Below are positions 1-7,030 of a stretch of DNA of 13,596 nucleotides, piece after piece. The notes under the pieces were generated by a model. It made no database searches and was not told where the DNA came from. It was given only the letters and a program-made list of their open reading frames with translations. Source of the stretch: Dehalococcoidia bacterium. GTDB lineage: Bacteria; Chloroflexota; Dehalococcoidia; E44-bin15. Position 1 is the stretch's first letter, and every line of letters begins with the position of its first letter. Where the stretch lies: contig SOIC01000200.1 in the NCBI GenBank assembly GCA_004377275.1, positions 1 through 13,596 of the forward strand, written 5' to 3'. A program made the translations under genes and the position numbers.

Positions 1-2
1 TT

Positions 3-662
3 TCCGTCTGCGGGTTTTTTGAGGAATCAGCGTTCGAAGCGCTCTCACACTATGTGAATTTCCTTTTCCACCGTGGCAGCACAAAGCTCGTGGCTGAAAT
101 CTACCGGCCTGCCAGCCACGTGATCACACAGTCCGCTTTCAAAGACAAGCTAACCGACATACTCGATGCCACCAGGCGGGCGGGACACGAATTGGTGGAG
201 TTTATGCGAATATCTCCGCAGACAATGGCCCGGATCAAACAGCCCATAATAGATGATGTTCAATCCGTTAGAGATATTAGCAATCTATTTTGGAAGACCT
301 GCATCGCCGAAGGGGTAACCACCAAGATATTCGAGCAGAAAGGCATGGTACCGCGCCCCGACTCTGTCGAAACCTATATGTTGCTCATGCGGTTGGGGTT
401 CAATTCGCAAGCTGCTGCTGACACCAAGGCAGTGCTGCAGTTCAAGTTCTCAGGTGAAGTGGAGGGTTCGTGCTATTTCACAATCGAAAAGGGAACTATC
501 AAGGCGATATTGGGAACCGCAGATAAACCTGACCTGACCGTCGAGGCTCCTTTTGAAGTGTGGATGGACATCGTTACTGGCAAGGCCGACGGCACGCAGA
601 TGTTCATGGAAGGGAAATACCAAGCCGAGGGCGATATATCCCTGATGGAGTTGTTTGGCTAG
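3..662 (+). CDS. Flavodoxin-like/SCP2 fusion protein, 3' part (5' end outside window)
   Basis: The frame is open from the window edge with no stop before the GTG at 54, and the residues encoded upstream (CGFFEESAFEALSHYVNF) continue smoothly into the rest. The GTG at 54 is therefore probably not the start, and 219 residues of a longer protein are visible. The first ~75 visible residues, with CGF-EES and EIYRPAS, resemble the C-terminal part of flavodoxin-fold NAD(P)H/FMN reductases (WrbA/FMN_red type). The last ~100 (about 120-219) look like an SCP2 sterol-carrier domain, with alternating hydrophobic strands and an ending MEGKYQAEGDISLMELFG typical of that fold. SCP2 domains bind hydrophobic ligands. 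A fused reductase suggests a redox enzyme acting on a lipid-like or hydrophobic substrate, which is inference. The N-terminal FMN-binding motif is outside the window, so the reductase assignment rests on the tail only. Confidence 0.75.
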   Translation, partial: SVCGFFEESAFEALSHYVNFLFHRGSTKLVAEIYRPASHVITQSAFKDKLTDILDATRRAGHELVEFMRISPQTMARIKQPIIDDVQSVRDISNLFWKTCIAEGVTTKIFEQKGMVPRPDSVETYMLLMRLGFNSQAAADTKAVLQFKFSGEVEGSCYFTIEKGTIKAILGTADKPDLTVEAPFEVWMDIVTGKADGTQMFMEGKYQAEGDISLMELFG

Positions 663-889
663 TGATGGTGGCAATGATTTTTATGGCGCTGCCAAGCTCT
701 CTCTGGCGCATGAGCCTCTACATCCACCCTCGTGATCTCGTTCAGATAGATAGGTGACATATGGTATCGTTGATTTCGATTTTTTACCATCGTCAGGAGC
801 TCTACTGTGAAACAACCTTGGAGACGTTTAGAGGAGAAGACATCCACGCCATACTGTAGGTTCAATAGGTAGACACTATATAGGGGAGT

Positions 890-933
890 CCCCCGATATA
901 ATCGGGGGCAGGGGTCTCCCCGACTTGTCGGGG
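890..933. repeat. Pair of adjacent GC-rich palindromes
   Basis: Two perfect inverted repeats lie 9 bases apart in non-coding DNA. One is cccccgat/atcggggg (890-897 and 901-908) with a 3-base loop. The other is ccccgac/gtcgggg (918-924 and 927-933) with a 2-base gap. Small flanking snap-backs at 883-893 (gggga-g-tcccc) and 911-921 (gggg-tct-cccc) add to the symmetry, so the block could fold as one larger branched hairpin. There is no U-tract of terminator type. The form is that of a dispersed, REP-like palindromic element. I cannot test the copy number from one window. Confidence 0.6.
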
Positions 934-981
934 CAGAAATACATATCAGGGTGGGTGGGAAATGATAGCTTGCTTTCCCCG

Positions 982-1017
982 AGGCCGAGGCCGACAGGTC
1001 GGCCGACGCTTCGGCCT
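982..1017. repeat. Nested palindrome, cruciform-capable
   Basis: An outer inverted repeat aggccga (982-988) / tcggcct (1011-1017) encloses an inner one, ggccgac (989-995) / gtcggcc (998-1004). The segment 1001-1016 can pair alternatively as ggccga/tcggcc around a 4-base loop. All arms share the ggccga core, so several mutually exclusive folds exist. This looks like the same class of element as the block at 890-933, rebuilt from a different core. It is not followed by a T-run and is about 180 bases upstream of the next gene, so a terminator or attenuator role is not supported. Confidence 0.55.
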
Positions 1018-1089
1018 AAATCGTGGTAGCGATGATGGGTTCAGTGAACGAATGATAGTGTCACCAATGTATTGGACGAGCACACCTCG

Positions 1090-1118
1090 TTGACAATCCC
1101 GTCTTTAACTAGTATTCT
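1090..1118 (+). promoter_or_regulatory. Sigma70-type promoter for the ferredoxin-AOR operon
   Basis: A perfect -35 element TTGACA (1090-1095), a 17-base spacer and a -10 element TATTCT (1113-1118, four of six matches) predict a transcription start near 1125. That leaves about 70 bases of leader before the ATG at 1197. Position and orientation fit the ferredoxin-AOR pair, and nothing else lies between. Confidence 0.6.
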
Positions 1119-1196
1119 GCGCATTGATGCGCCATTTCATGCACCCTTTCGGGGCGCCTTTGGCAAAGTTTTACGAGGCTAGTGGAGGATTGTCTG

Positions 1197-1730
1197 ATGT
1201 CGAAAAAGCTAACGGTGATTCCAGAGCTGTGTTCCGGCTGCAGTATCTGTGAACTGGTATGCGCAATCAAACACTTCGGTGTGAACAACCCGAAGAAGTC
1301 AGCGATAAGGGTGTTGACGACGTACCCCCATCCGGTCATGAGAATGCCGATCGTGTGCAGCCAGTGTAAGGTTGCCCCATGTGCAAAGGTATGTCCCACC
1401 GATGCCCTGCGATGGATCGAGGGCGTCGTCCACCTGGACGAGGAGAACTGCACTTCCTGCTATAAATGCGTGGAGGCATGCCCCTTCGGAGCGATTTACG
1501 CTCATGAAGACTGCGACCTGCCTATCATGTGTGATATGTGTGGAGGTGACCCGGAGTGTGTCAAGAAATGCCCCAACGGGGCGCTCAGGCTCATACCTGA
1601 GGCTGCGCTGGGTGAGTCCAAACGCCTGAACAATATCCTGAGCTACACCCAGATGAAGGAAATCGAGTTCTACGAGAAAGGAGAGAAAAGGATTATCCAC
1701 TACGCCGAGATAGGTAAGGAAGAGCTATGA
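1197..1730 (+). CDS. Four-cluster ferredoxin, electron-transfer subunit of the AOR
   Basis: A protein of 177 residues with four cysteine groups: C12/15/18/22, C54/57/62/66, C85/88/91/95 and C112/115/121/125. This is the arrangement of HycB/DmsB-type proteins carrying four [4Fe-4S] clusters; one further cysteine (C106) is unpaired. It has no signal peptide or membrane segment, so it should be cytoplasmic. ATG 1197 is preferred over the GTG at 1182, because GGAGG at 1184-1188 lies 8 bases upstream of the ATG and would sit inside the coding region if the GTG were used. The stop overlaps the AOR start as ATGA, implying translational coupling. Similar ferredoxins pair with AOR-family enzymes, for example AorA of Aromatoleum (established knowledge). 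It probably relays electrons between the AOR and soluble carriers; the partner beyond is unknown. Confidence 0.88.
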   Translation: MSKKLTVIPELCSGCSICELVCAIKHFGVNNPKKSAIRVLTTYPHPVMRMPIVCSQCKVAPCAKVCPTDALRWIEGVVHLDEENCTSCYKCVEACPFGAIYAHEDCDLPIMCDMCGGDPECVKKCPNGALRLIPEAALGESKRLNNILSYTQMKEIEFYEKGEKRIIHYAEIGKEEL

Positions 1731-3556
1731 GTTTGAAGAGTGGATATTTTAAGAAGCACCTGCACGTAGACCTTACGAAGGGCAATGCTGAACGCAGGGA
1801 CCTACCGGATGCATTTATCGAGAAGTACATCGGCGGGCGCGGCTTCGGCGCGAAACTGGTGTGGGACAACCTGAGGAAACACGATTTCAAGATAGACCCC
1901 CTAGGCCCGGAGAACCTCATGGTCGTCGCACCGGGGCCTCTTACCGGGGTATACCTGCCATCATCGGGAAAGAATTCCTTTGTTGCCATCTCACCGGCTA
2001 CCGGCCTCTACGGCGATTCCTCCATCGGCGGCAGCTTCGGCGTCGAGCTGCGGCAGACGGGATTAGATGTTCTCTCCATTACCGGCCGGGCGCCGGAATT
2101 GTCTATCATTTTCATCGACAATGATGAAACAACGATCATTCCCATTCCTGAACTGAAAGGGAAAAGCTGCCTGGAGGCTGAAGGAAGGATCAAGGAGCGG
2201 CTGGGCACCCATGCGGTACATGTCGCTATCATCGGTGTGGCGGGCGAGAACATGGTGAGATTCGCCTGTGTCAATACTGACTGGGGCCGCAACGCCGGCA
2301 GGACAGGTATAGGGGCGATCATGGGGTCAAAGAACCTCAAGGCGATCGTACTGCGGGGACACAAGGACATTCCCGTTTATGACGTTCCCGGGCTGGTGGC
2401 GGAGACCGAGAAGGCCTGTAAATATCTCGAGGAGCACAAGTATTTCAAGATGTGGCAGCAGGAAGGCTTGATGAACGTCATCGAGTACGCTAATGAGAAG
2501 GGGATTCTGCCGGCATATAATTTTAAGGATAGCGTTTTTACCAAGCACGACCAGATCAACGGCGCGATGATGCTCGATCAATATAAGATAGGCGATAGCG
2601 CGTGTTTTTCGTGTACCATGTGCTGCAGCAATATCTGCCTGGTGAAGAACGGGAAATATACGGGCACGGTGGTCGAGGGGCCGGAATATGAATCGTGCGC
2701 CATGCTGGGCCCGAACCTGGGAATCGATAATTTCGCTGCGATTCTCGCCGCAAACCGGCTGTGCGACGAGCTTGGGGTGGATACGATTTCGACAGGCAAT
2801 ATCGTGGGAGCGGTGATAGAGGGGTACGAGAAGGGGATTCTCTCGCTATCCGACCTCGACGGCAAGGAGATCACCTGGGGGGATGAGGACGCCATCCTGG
2901 AGCTGATACAAAGAATCGCCGATCGGCAGGGCATCGGCGACGTTCTCGCCGATGGGGCTCGTCGAATTATCGATAAGTGGCCCGAGATGGACAAGATCAT
3001 TCTCCAGGTCAAGGGCCTGGAGCAGTCGGCTTACGACAGCCGCCCCAGCATCTCGATGGGGCTGGCATACGCAACCTCGGACATAGGCGCACACCACACG
3101 CGGGCGTGGACTATCGCCAAGGAGATGGAGGAGGGACAGGACTGGTCTGACGACGAGAAGGTCGATACTGTAATCTATCACCAGAAGCTGCGCCCGTTAT
3201 TCGACATGCTCGGTGTCTGCCGCCTGCCCTGGATCGAGCTGGGGCTGAGTGAACGGCACTACGAGAATTTCTATAAGTATGTGACGGGAAAGGAAGCGTC
3301 CCTGGAACAACTCCTGGAGCTGTCGAATGACGTTTACGACCTGACTCGCCTGATAAATGTCCGCCTCGGCGTGAGTCGCAAGGACGATAGTCTTCCCCAC
3401 AAGGTATGGGCTAATCCTCCCCTCACGGGGCCAAATGCGGGCAGGGTGATCAACAGGGATGATTTCCAGAGGCTTCTTTCGCTATATTATAAGAAGCGGG
3501 GCTGGGACCAGGACGGCATCCCGCCAGCAGGGGTTGAGAAGAAGTTCGACGATTAG
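1727..3556 (+). CDS. aor: Tungsten-type aldehyde:ferredoxin oxidoreductase (AOR family)
   Basis: A protein of 609 residues, the family's usual length. The N-terminal pterin-binding domain shows IGGRGFGAKL and the signature NAGRTGIGAIMGSKNLKAI (residues 189-207). Cluster ligands follow the AOR pattern: C293, C296, C300 and C498, the last in DMLGVC. The second pterin motif D-x-x-G-V-D appears in LCDELGVD. A glutamate in EGPEYES and the HH pair at 456-457 correspond to the catalytic region. The enzyme oxidises aldehydes to acids, or reduces acids with low-potential electrons, using a W- or Mo-bis-pterin cofactor. It is coupled to the upstream ferredoxin by an ATGA overlap. No AorC-like flavin subunit follows, so ferredoxin may be the direct electron partner. 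The substrate cannot be read from sequence, and the wider family also includes BamB-type aromatic reductases, so 'aldehyde' is the default rather than a proof. Confidence 0.93.
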   Translation: MSLKSGYFKKHLHVDLTKGNAERRDLPDAFIEKYIGGRGFGAKLVWDNLRKHDFKIDPLGPENLMVVAPGPLTGVYLPSSGKNSFVAISPATGLYGDSSIGGSFGVELRQTGLDVLSITGRAPELSIIFIDNDETTIIPIPELKGKSCLEAEGRIKERLGTHAVHVAIIGVAGENMVRFACVNTDWGRNAGRTGIGAIMGSKNLKAIVLRGHKDIPVYDVPGLVAETEKACKYLEEHKYFKMWQQEGLMNVIEYANEKGILPAYNFKDSVFTKHDQINGAMMLDQYKIGDSACFSCTMCCSNICLVKNGKYTGTVVEGPEYESCAMLGPNLGIDNFAAILAANRLCDELGVDTISTGNIVGAVIEGYEKGILSLSDLDGKEITWGDEDAILELIQRIADRQGIGDVLADGARRIIDKWPEMDKIILQVKGLEQSAYDSRPSISMGLAYATSDIGAHHTRAWTIAKEMEEGQDWSDDEKVDTVIYHQKLRPLFDMLGVCRLPWIELGLSERHYENFYKYVTGKEASLEQLLELSNDVYDLTRLINVRLGVSRKDDSLPHKVWANPPLTGPNAGRVINRDDFQRLLSLYYKKRGWDQDGIPPAGVEKKFDD

Positions 3557-3759
3557 CTAGGAAGCCCCCTCCCTCGAACGCTGAGGCGGGAAACTGAAGA
3601 AACAGTATATACCGTTCGTGTAAACGGAGCACCCGCCAACTTCGTTTAGCATAGGGTTGCCGACCTCGCCACCGTATCCCCCCAGGTTCGCGGATTGGGA
3701 GTTGGAATACCACGGGACGATCCATTCTGGAATGCCTTCTATGGCGCTCTCCAAGAATA

Positions 3760-3768
3760 TGCTAATAT
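3760..3768 (+). promoter_or_regulatory. Extended -10 element for leaderless mnmA
   Basis: TG-C-TAATAT (TG at 3760-3761, hexamer 3763-3768) ends 6 bases before the ATG at 3775, so transcription would begin at or beside the start codon. No -35 consensus is seen at 16-18 bases, which is common for extended -10 promoters. No Shine-Dalgarno lies before the ATG; the intervening bases are an AT repeat. Confidence 0.45.
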
Positions 3769-3774
3769 ATATAT

Positions 3775-4869
3775 ATGGTGAAGGTAGTTGTGGCAATGAG
3801 CGGCGGGGTGGATTCCTCAGTGGCCGCCGCTCTGCTCAAAGAGGAGGGTTACCAGGTCATTGGCGCGACCATGCAAATCTGGCCGTCAAACGAGTTGGCC
3901 GATGAGGCGGACAGATTCGGCGGTTGCTGTGGTCTCGATGCGGTGTTAGAGGCAAAAAGGGTAGCCCACAGACTGGCCATCCCCCACTACGTAATGAACT
4001 TCAGAAACCTCTTCGCGCAAAAGGTAATTGCCAACTTCTGTCGGGAATACAGTCTGGGAAGGACCCCCAATCCCTGTATCAGGTGTAATGAACATATAAA
4101 GTTCGATGCCCTACTCAGCAGGGCTAAAGGGCTGGACGCCGATTTTGTGGCAACAGGCCACTATGCCAGGATAGAACGCGATGGGGTGAGTGGCAGGTAT
4201 CTTCTCAGGAAGGGGGTTGACCGCGGGAAAGACCAATCCTATGTGCTGTACATGATGAGCCAGAATCAGTTGAGGCATGTTTTAATGCCCCTAGGGGGCT
4301 TTACCAAGGAGAGGGTAAGGCAAATAGCTCGAGAACTGGGGTTGGCGGTGGCAGATAAAGCAGAGAGCCAGGAGATTTGCTTCATCTCTGACGGTGATTA
4401 CACTGGGTTCCTCAAAGAATATGTGCCACAGGGGGCGAAGCCGGGGCCGATACTGGACCGAGAGGGAAACACCCTTGGAGAGCACCGGGGAATCCTATTT
4501 TATACTATCGGACAGCGCAAGGGGCTGGGCATATCAGCCAGGGAACCCTTATATGTGGTAGCCATTGACCGAGGAAGAAACGCCATTATCGTGGGCTCCA
4601 GGAGGGAGATCTATGCGGATGAACTCATCGCCGCCGATCTGAACTGGATAGCCATGGAATCGCTAAGGCATCCCATCGAGCTAAAGGCTAAGATAAGGTA
4701 TCGCCACCGAGAGGCGGATGCGGTGATCACCTCTCTCTCGAGAGGGGACGGGGCTCATGTAAAATTCAAACAGCCCCAGATGGCCATCACGCCGGGTCAG
4801 GCAATAGTTTTCTATCATAAGGATACTGTGGTGGGTGGTGGGACCATAGCGCAGGCAAAGGAGATGTGA
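3775..4869 (+). CDS. mnmA: tRNA-specific 2-thiouridylase MnmA
   Basis: A protein of 364 residues. It adds sulfur to U34 of Lys, Glu and Gln tRNAs in an ATP-dependent reaction, with sulfur delivered from a cysteine desulfurase. The PP-loop SGGVDSS is at residues 9-15. The catalytic cysteines are C104 (in NPCIRCN) and C202 (in SQEICFISDGDY), equivalent to C102 and C199 of E. coli. TGHYAR, the tRNA-binding DQSYVLYM and GQRKGLG are all present, and a beta-barrel tail ends in a typical TPGQAIVFY. The protein looks complete. The ATG at 3775 gives the expected N-terminus VKVVVAMSGG but has no ribosome site, and a -10 element sits right before it, suggesting a leaderless message; the GTG at 3778 is the only close alternative. 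The next reading frame begins in its last bases, so it probably heads an operon with the MOSC, fdhD, nadA and larE genes. Confidence 0.95.
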   Translation: MVKVVVAMSGGVDSSVAAALLKEEGYQVIGATMQIWPSNELADEADRFGGCCGLDAVLEAKRVAHRLAIPHYVMNFRNLFAQKVIANFCREYSLGRTPNPCIRCNEHIKFDALLSRAKGLDADFVATGHYARIERDGVSGRYLLRKGVDRGKDQSYVLYMMSQNQLRHVLMPLGGFTKERVRQIARELGLAVADKAESQEICFISDGDYTGFLKEYVPQGAKPGPILDREGNTLGEHRGILFYTIGQRKGLGISAREPLYVVAIDRGRNAIIVGSRREIYADELIAADLNWIAMESLRHPIELKAKIRYRHREADAVITSLSRGDGAHVKFKQPQMAITPGQAIVFYHKDTVVGGGTIAQAKEM

Positions 4870-4873
4870 AGGT

Positions 4874-5317
4874 ACGGCTAAGATAATCGCTGTCTGCAGT
4901 AGCGAAGAGAAGGGCACCAGGAAGAAAGCGGTAAACGAGGGGATCATCAGGGATGATTACGGCCTTGTTGGCGATGCCCACGCCGATTGCTGCACCCATC
5001 GGCAGGTGAGCCTCCTGGCGATGGAAAGCATCGACAAGATGCGCGCCATCGGTCTCACCGTAGGTCCCGGAGATTTCGCTGAGAACCTCACCACCGAGGG
5101 GATCGACCTGGTATCTTTACCCCCAGGCTCCAGGATATCCGTAGGGGAAGAAGTCATCTTGGAGGTTACGCAAATTGGCAAGGAGTGTCACACTCCGTGC
5201 GCGATCTACCGACAGGCAGGTGTGTGTGTTATGCCCACGGAGGGGATATTCGCCAGGGTGATTAGTGGCGGAGTGACAAGGGTCGGAGACCCGATAAAGG
5301 TGGAGACGGGAGGATGA
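4874..5317 (+). CDS. MOSC-domain protein, start codon unclear
   Basis: About 147 residues in a frame open from 4850. The conserved MOSC N-terminus AKIIAVCSSEEKGTRKKAV and YGLVGDAHADC lies upstream of the first GTG at 5006, so that GTG cannot be the real start: it would remove about 45 conserved residues. No ATG, GTG or TTG exists in frame between the stop at 4847 and 5006. AAAGGAG (4857-4863) is a strong ribosome site, 10 bases before an ACG at 4874, which I use as a provisional start; ATA at 4883, or a one-base deletion near 4868, are alternatives. Later motifs are VGPGDFAENLTTEGI, the conserved cysteine in GKECH, and GVCVMPTEGIFARV. MOSC domains are linked to molybdenum-cofactor sulfur chemistry, with the GKEC cysteine proposed as sulfur carrier. 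The stop overlaps the fdhD start (ATGA), fitting a shared role in cofactor maturation. Confidence 0.85.
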   Translation, partial: TAKIIAVCSSEEKGTRKKAVNEGIIRDDYGLVGDAHADCCTHRQVSLLAMESIDKMRAIGLTVGPGDFAENLTTEGIDLVSLPPGSRISVGEEVILEVTQIGKECHTPCAIYRQAGVCVMPTEGIFARVISGGVTRVGDPIKVETGG

Positions 5318-6114
5318 TGGACGAGATAAGAGGGTTCAATATACTGCGGGTTACTGAGGAGGGTAGGAGCGAGGTCGAGGACGTAGTAGCCAGGGAATTT
5401 CCCCTTACCATTATTTTGGACAATCAGGAACTGGTAACCCTGCTCTGTACCCCAAAAGACCTGAAGTATCTGGCTATTGGCTTTCTTTCCTCTGAGGGTT
5501 TGATACAACATAAGGGGGAGATCAGGAAAATTATCCTCGATGACCGCAGGGGCGTGGTGCGTGTGGAAACCGAGGGTGATAAGGGAGGGGCCACAGAGCT
5601 AATATTCAAGCGGCTCATAACCTCTGGTTGCGGCAGCGGGGCTGCTTTTTATCGCGCTGCTGATACCATAAATCAGGCGAAGGTGGAGTCCCAGATGAAA
5701 GTTTCAGCCGGTGAGGTTTTTGCACTGGCAAAAGAGTTTCAGCAGAGCTCGCAGATTTATAGAGCAACGCACGGGGTTCATAGCGCTGCCATGTGTGATA
5801 CAAAGGACATCCTGATCTTCGCTGAGGACATAGGAAGGCATAATGCCGTCGATAAAATCTTTGGCAGGTGCATTCTAGAAGATGTATCCACAGATGACCG
5901 GATGATAATCTCAAGCGGCAGAATCTCCTCAGATGTGGTTCTAAAGATAGCGAGAAGGAATATCCCCATAGTAATCTCCAAATCTACTCCTACAGACCTG
6001 GCAGTTGATTTGGCTGCCCGTCTCGGCGTAACCCTTATCGGCTTTGTCAGGGGAAAGAAAATGAATGTCTACACCGAGGGCTGGAGGGTAATCGGTGATG
6101 AACAGTTCAGATAG
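5314..6114 (+). CDS. fdhD: Formate dehydrogenase accessory sulfurtransferase FdhD
   Basis: A protein of 266 residues, normal length. FdhD carries sulfur from a cysteine desulfurase to the bis-pterin Mo/W cofactor, a step needed for formate dehydrogenase activity. Family hallmarks are THGVHSAAM, the strongly conserved EDIGRHNAVDKIFG, SSGRISSDVVLKIARRNIP, SKSTPTDLAVDLA and GFVRGKKMNVYTEGWR. The sulfur-carrying loop reads TSGCGSG with C106 only; E. coli has CxxC here, so the second cysteine is absent. The start is ATG 5314, overlapping the MOSC stop; GAGACGGGAGG upstream provides a ribosome site. The end overlaps the nadA start by 17 bases. No formate dehydrogenase is in the window, so its client is elsewhere in the genome, or could be another pterin enzyme such as the AOR nearby (inference). 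Confidence 0.95.
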   Translation: MMDEIRGFNILRVTEEGRSEVEDVVAREFPLTIILDNQELVTLLCTPKDLKYLAIGFLSSEGLIQHKGEIRKIILDDRRGVVRVETEGDKGGATELIFKRLITSGCGSGAAFYRAADTINQAKVESQMKVSAGEVFALAKEFQQSSQIYRATHGVHSAAMCDTKDILIFAEDIGRHNAVDKIFGRCILEDVSTDDRMIISSGRISSDVVLKIARRNIPIVISKSTPTDLAVDLAARLGVTLIGFVRGKKMNVYTEGWRVIGDEQFR

Positions 6115-7021
6115 CGATGCTAGGTTAATAGAGGGAATCCTGCGCCTGAAGAGGGAGAGAAATGCCATTATTCTCGCCCACAACTATCAACTGGGCGAGG
6201 TTCAGGATATCGCCGACTTCGTGGGCGATTCCCTGGAATTGAGCCAGAAGGCGGCCCAGACAGGTGCTGAGGTGATCGTATTCTGCGGGGTTCTTTTCAT
6301 GGCGGAGACAGCATCCATCCTCTGCCCCGATAAAAGAGTTCTGCTGCCGGATATTCACGCCGGCTGCCCTATGGCCGATATGATTACCGCCGAAGGGCTG
6401 CGACAGAAAAAGATAGAGCACCCGGGGGCTACGGTTGTCTGCTATATCAACTCCTCCGCCGAGGTTAAAGCGGAATCGGATGTCTGCTGCACCTCTGCCA
6501 ATGCGGCCAATATCGTTGAGAAGCTGCCCGAGGGGAGAAAGATTCTATTTGTACCCGATCAATATCTGGGTCATTATACCTCTACCAGGACGGGGAGGGA
6601 GATGATCCTCTGGCCTGGCTTTTGTCCTACTCACACCAGGATAAAGTCGCAGGACATCATCAGGCTGAAGCAGGAGCATCCCCAGGCTAAGGTGGTGGTT
6701 CATCCGGAATGTAGACCGGATGTGATCGCCCTTGCCGATGAGGTTTTGAGCACCGGGGGCATACGTAGATTCGCACGTAGCACTACGGCCACAGAGGTGA
6801 TTGTGGGGACTGAAATTGGAATGCTACATCGGTTGAGGAAGGAGAACCCGAATAAGAGTTTTATCCCCGTCTCCGAGCAGGCGGTCTGCCCCCGAATGAA
6901 GCTCATCACTCTGGAGAATGTTCTCTGGTCCCTTGAGGAGATGGAACCTGAGGTCAAGGTTCCAGAGGAAATTCGCCTCAGGGCGAAGGCCGCCGTAGAT
7001 AAGATGCTGGAAGTGGGATAG
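6098..7021 (+). CDS. nadA: Quinolinate synthase NadA
   Basis: A protein of 307 residues from ATG 6098 (a GTG at 6095 directly precedes it; GGAGGG at 6083-6088 favours the ATG, 9 bases on). NadA condenses iminoaspartate with dihydroxyacetone phosphate to quinolinate, the NAD precursor, using an oxygen-labile [4Fe-4S] cluster with three protein ligands. These fit C90 (HAGCPMAD), C176 (GFCPTH) and C264 (AVCPRMK), spaced as in other NadA proteins. Other motifs include ILAHNYQ near the N-terminus, FCGVLFMAE, YINSSAEVKA, PDQYLGHY and the HPEC segment. This is the compact form common in thermophiles and anaerobes. No nadB or nadC is adjacent, which is unusual for a nadA. It lies in a tight run between fdhD and larE, so co-transcription is likely. 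Confidence 0.96.
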   Translation: MNSSDSDARLIEGILRLKRERNAIILAHNYQLGEVQDIADFVGDSLELSQKAAQTGAEVIVFCGVLFMAETASILCPDKRVLLPDIHAGCPMADMITAEGLRQKKIEHPGATVVCYINSSAEVKAESDVCCTSANAANIVEKLPEGRKILFVPDQYLGHYTSTRTGREMILWPGFCPTHTRIKSQDIIRLKQEHPQAKVVVHPECRPDVIALADEVLSTGGIRRFARSTTATEVIVGTEIGMLHRLRKENPNKSFIPVSEQAVCPRMKLITLENVLWSLEEMEPEVKVPEEIRLRAKAAVDKMLEVG

Positions 7022-7030
7022 AGGGCATCG

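Larger units (their letters stand above)
663..1181. other. Non-coding interval with palindromes and a promoter
   Basis: This stretch of about 520 bases separates the flavodoxin/SCP2 gene from the ferredoxin gene. I see no convincing gene in it: the short open frames lack a ribosome site and recognisable protein character. It holds the palindrome blocks at 890-933 and 982-1017 and the promoter at 1090-1118. The stretch 663-880 is AT-richer and shows only weak symmetry (atggta at 761-766 and taccat at 785-790). No tRNA or clear intrinsic terminator was found after the stop at 662. Confidence 0.6.

Noticed and set aside
54..662. Independent SCP2 gene starting at GTG 54
   Set aside because: The frame is open to the window edge with family-like residues before the GTG, and no ribosome site precedes it.
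883..1017. CRISPR array or intrinsic terminator
   Set aside because: The repeats are inverted rather than evenly spaced direct repeats with spacers, and no T-run follows the stems.
1299..1700. Minus-strand frame opposite the ferredoxin gene
   Set aside because: It is antisense to a strongly conserved Cys-rich gene and has no ribosome site or domain character.
5006..5317. MOSC gene starting at GTG 5006 (103 residues)
   Set aside because: The conserved N-terminal half of the MOSC domain is encoded in frame upstream, so this start would produce a truncated protein.
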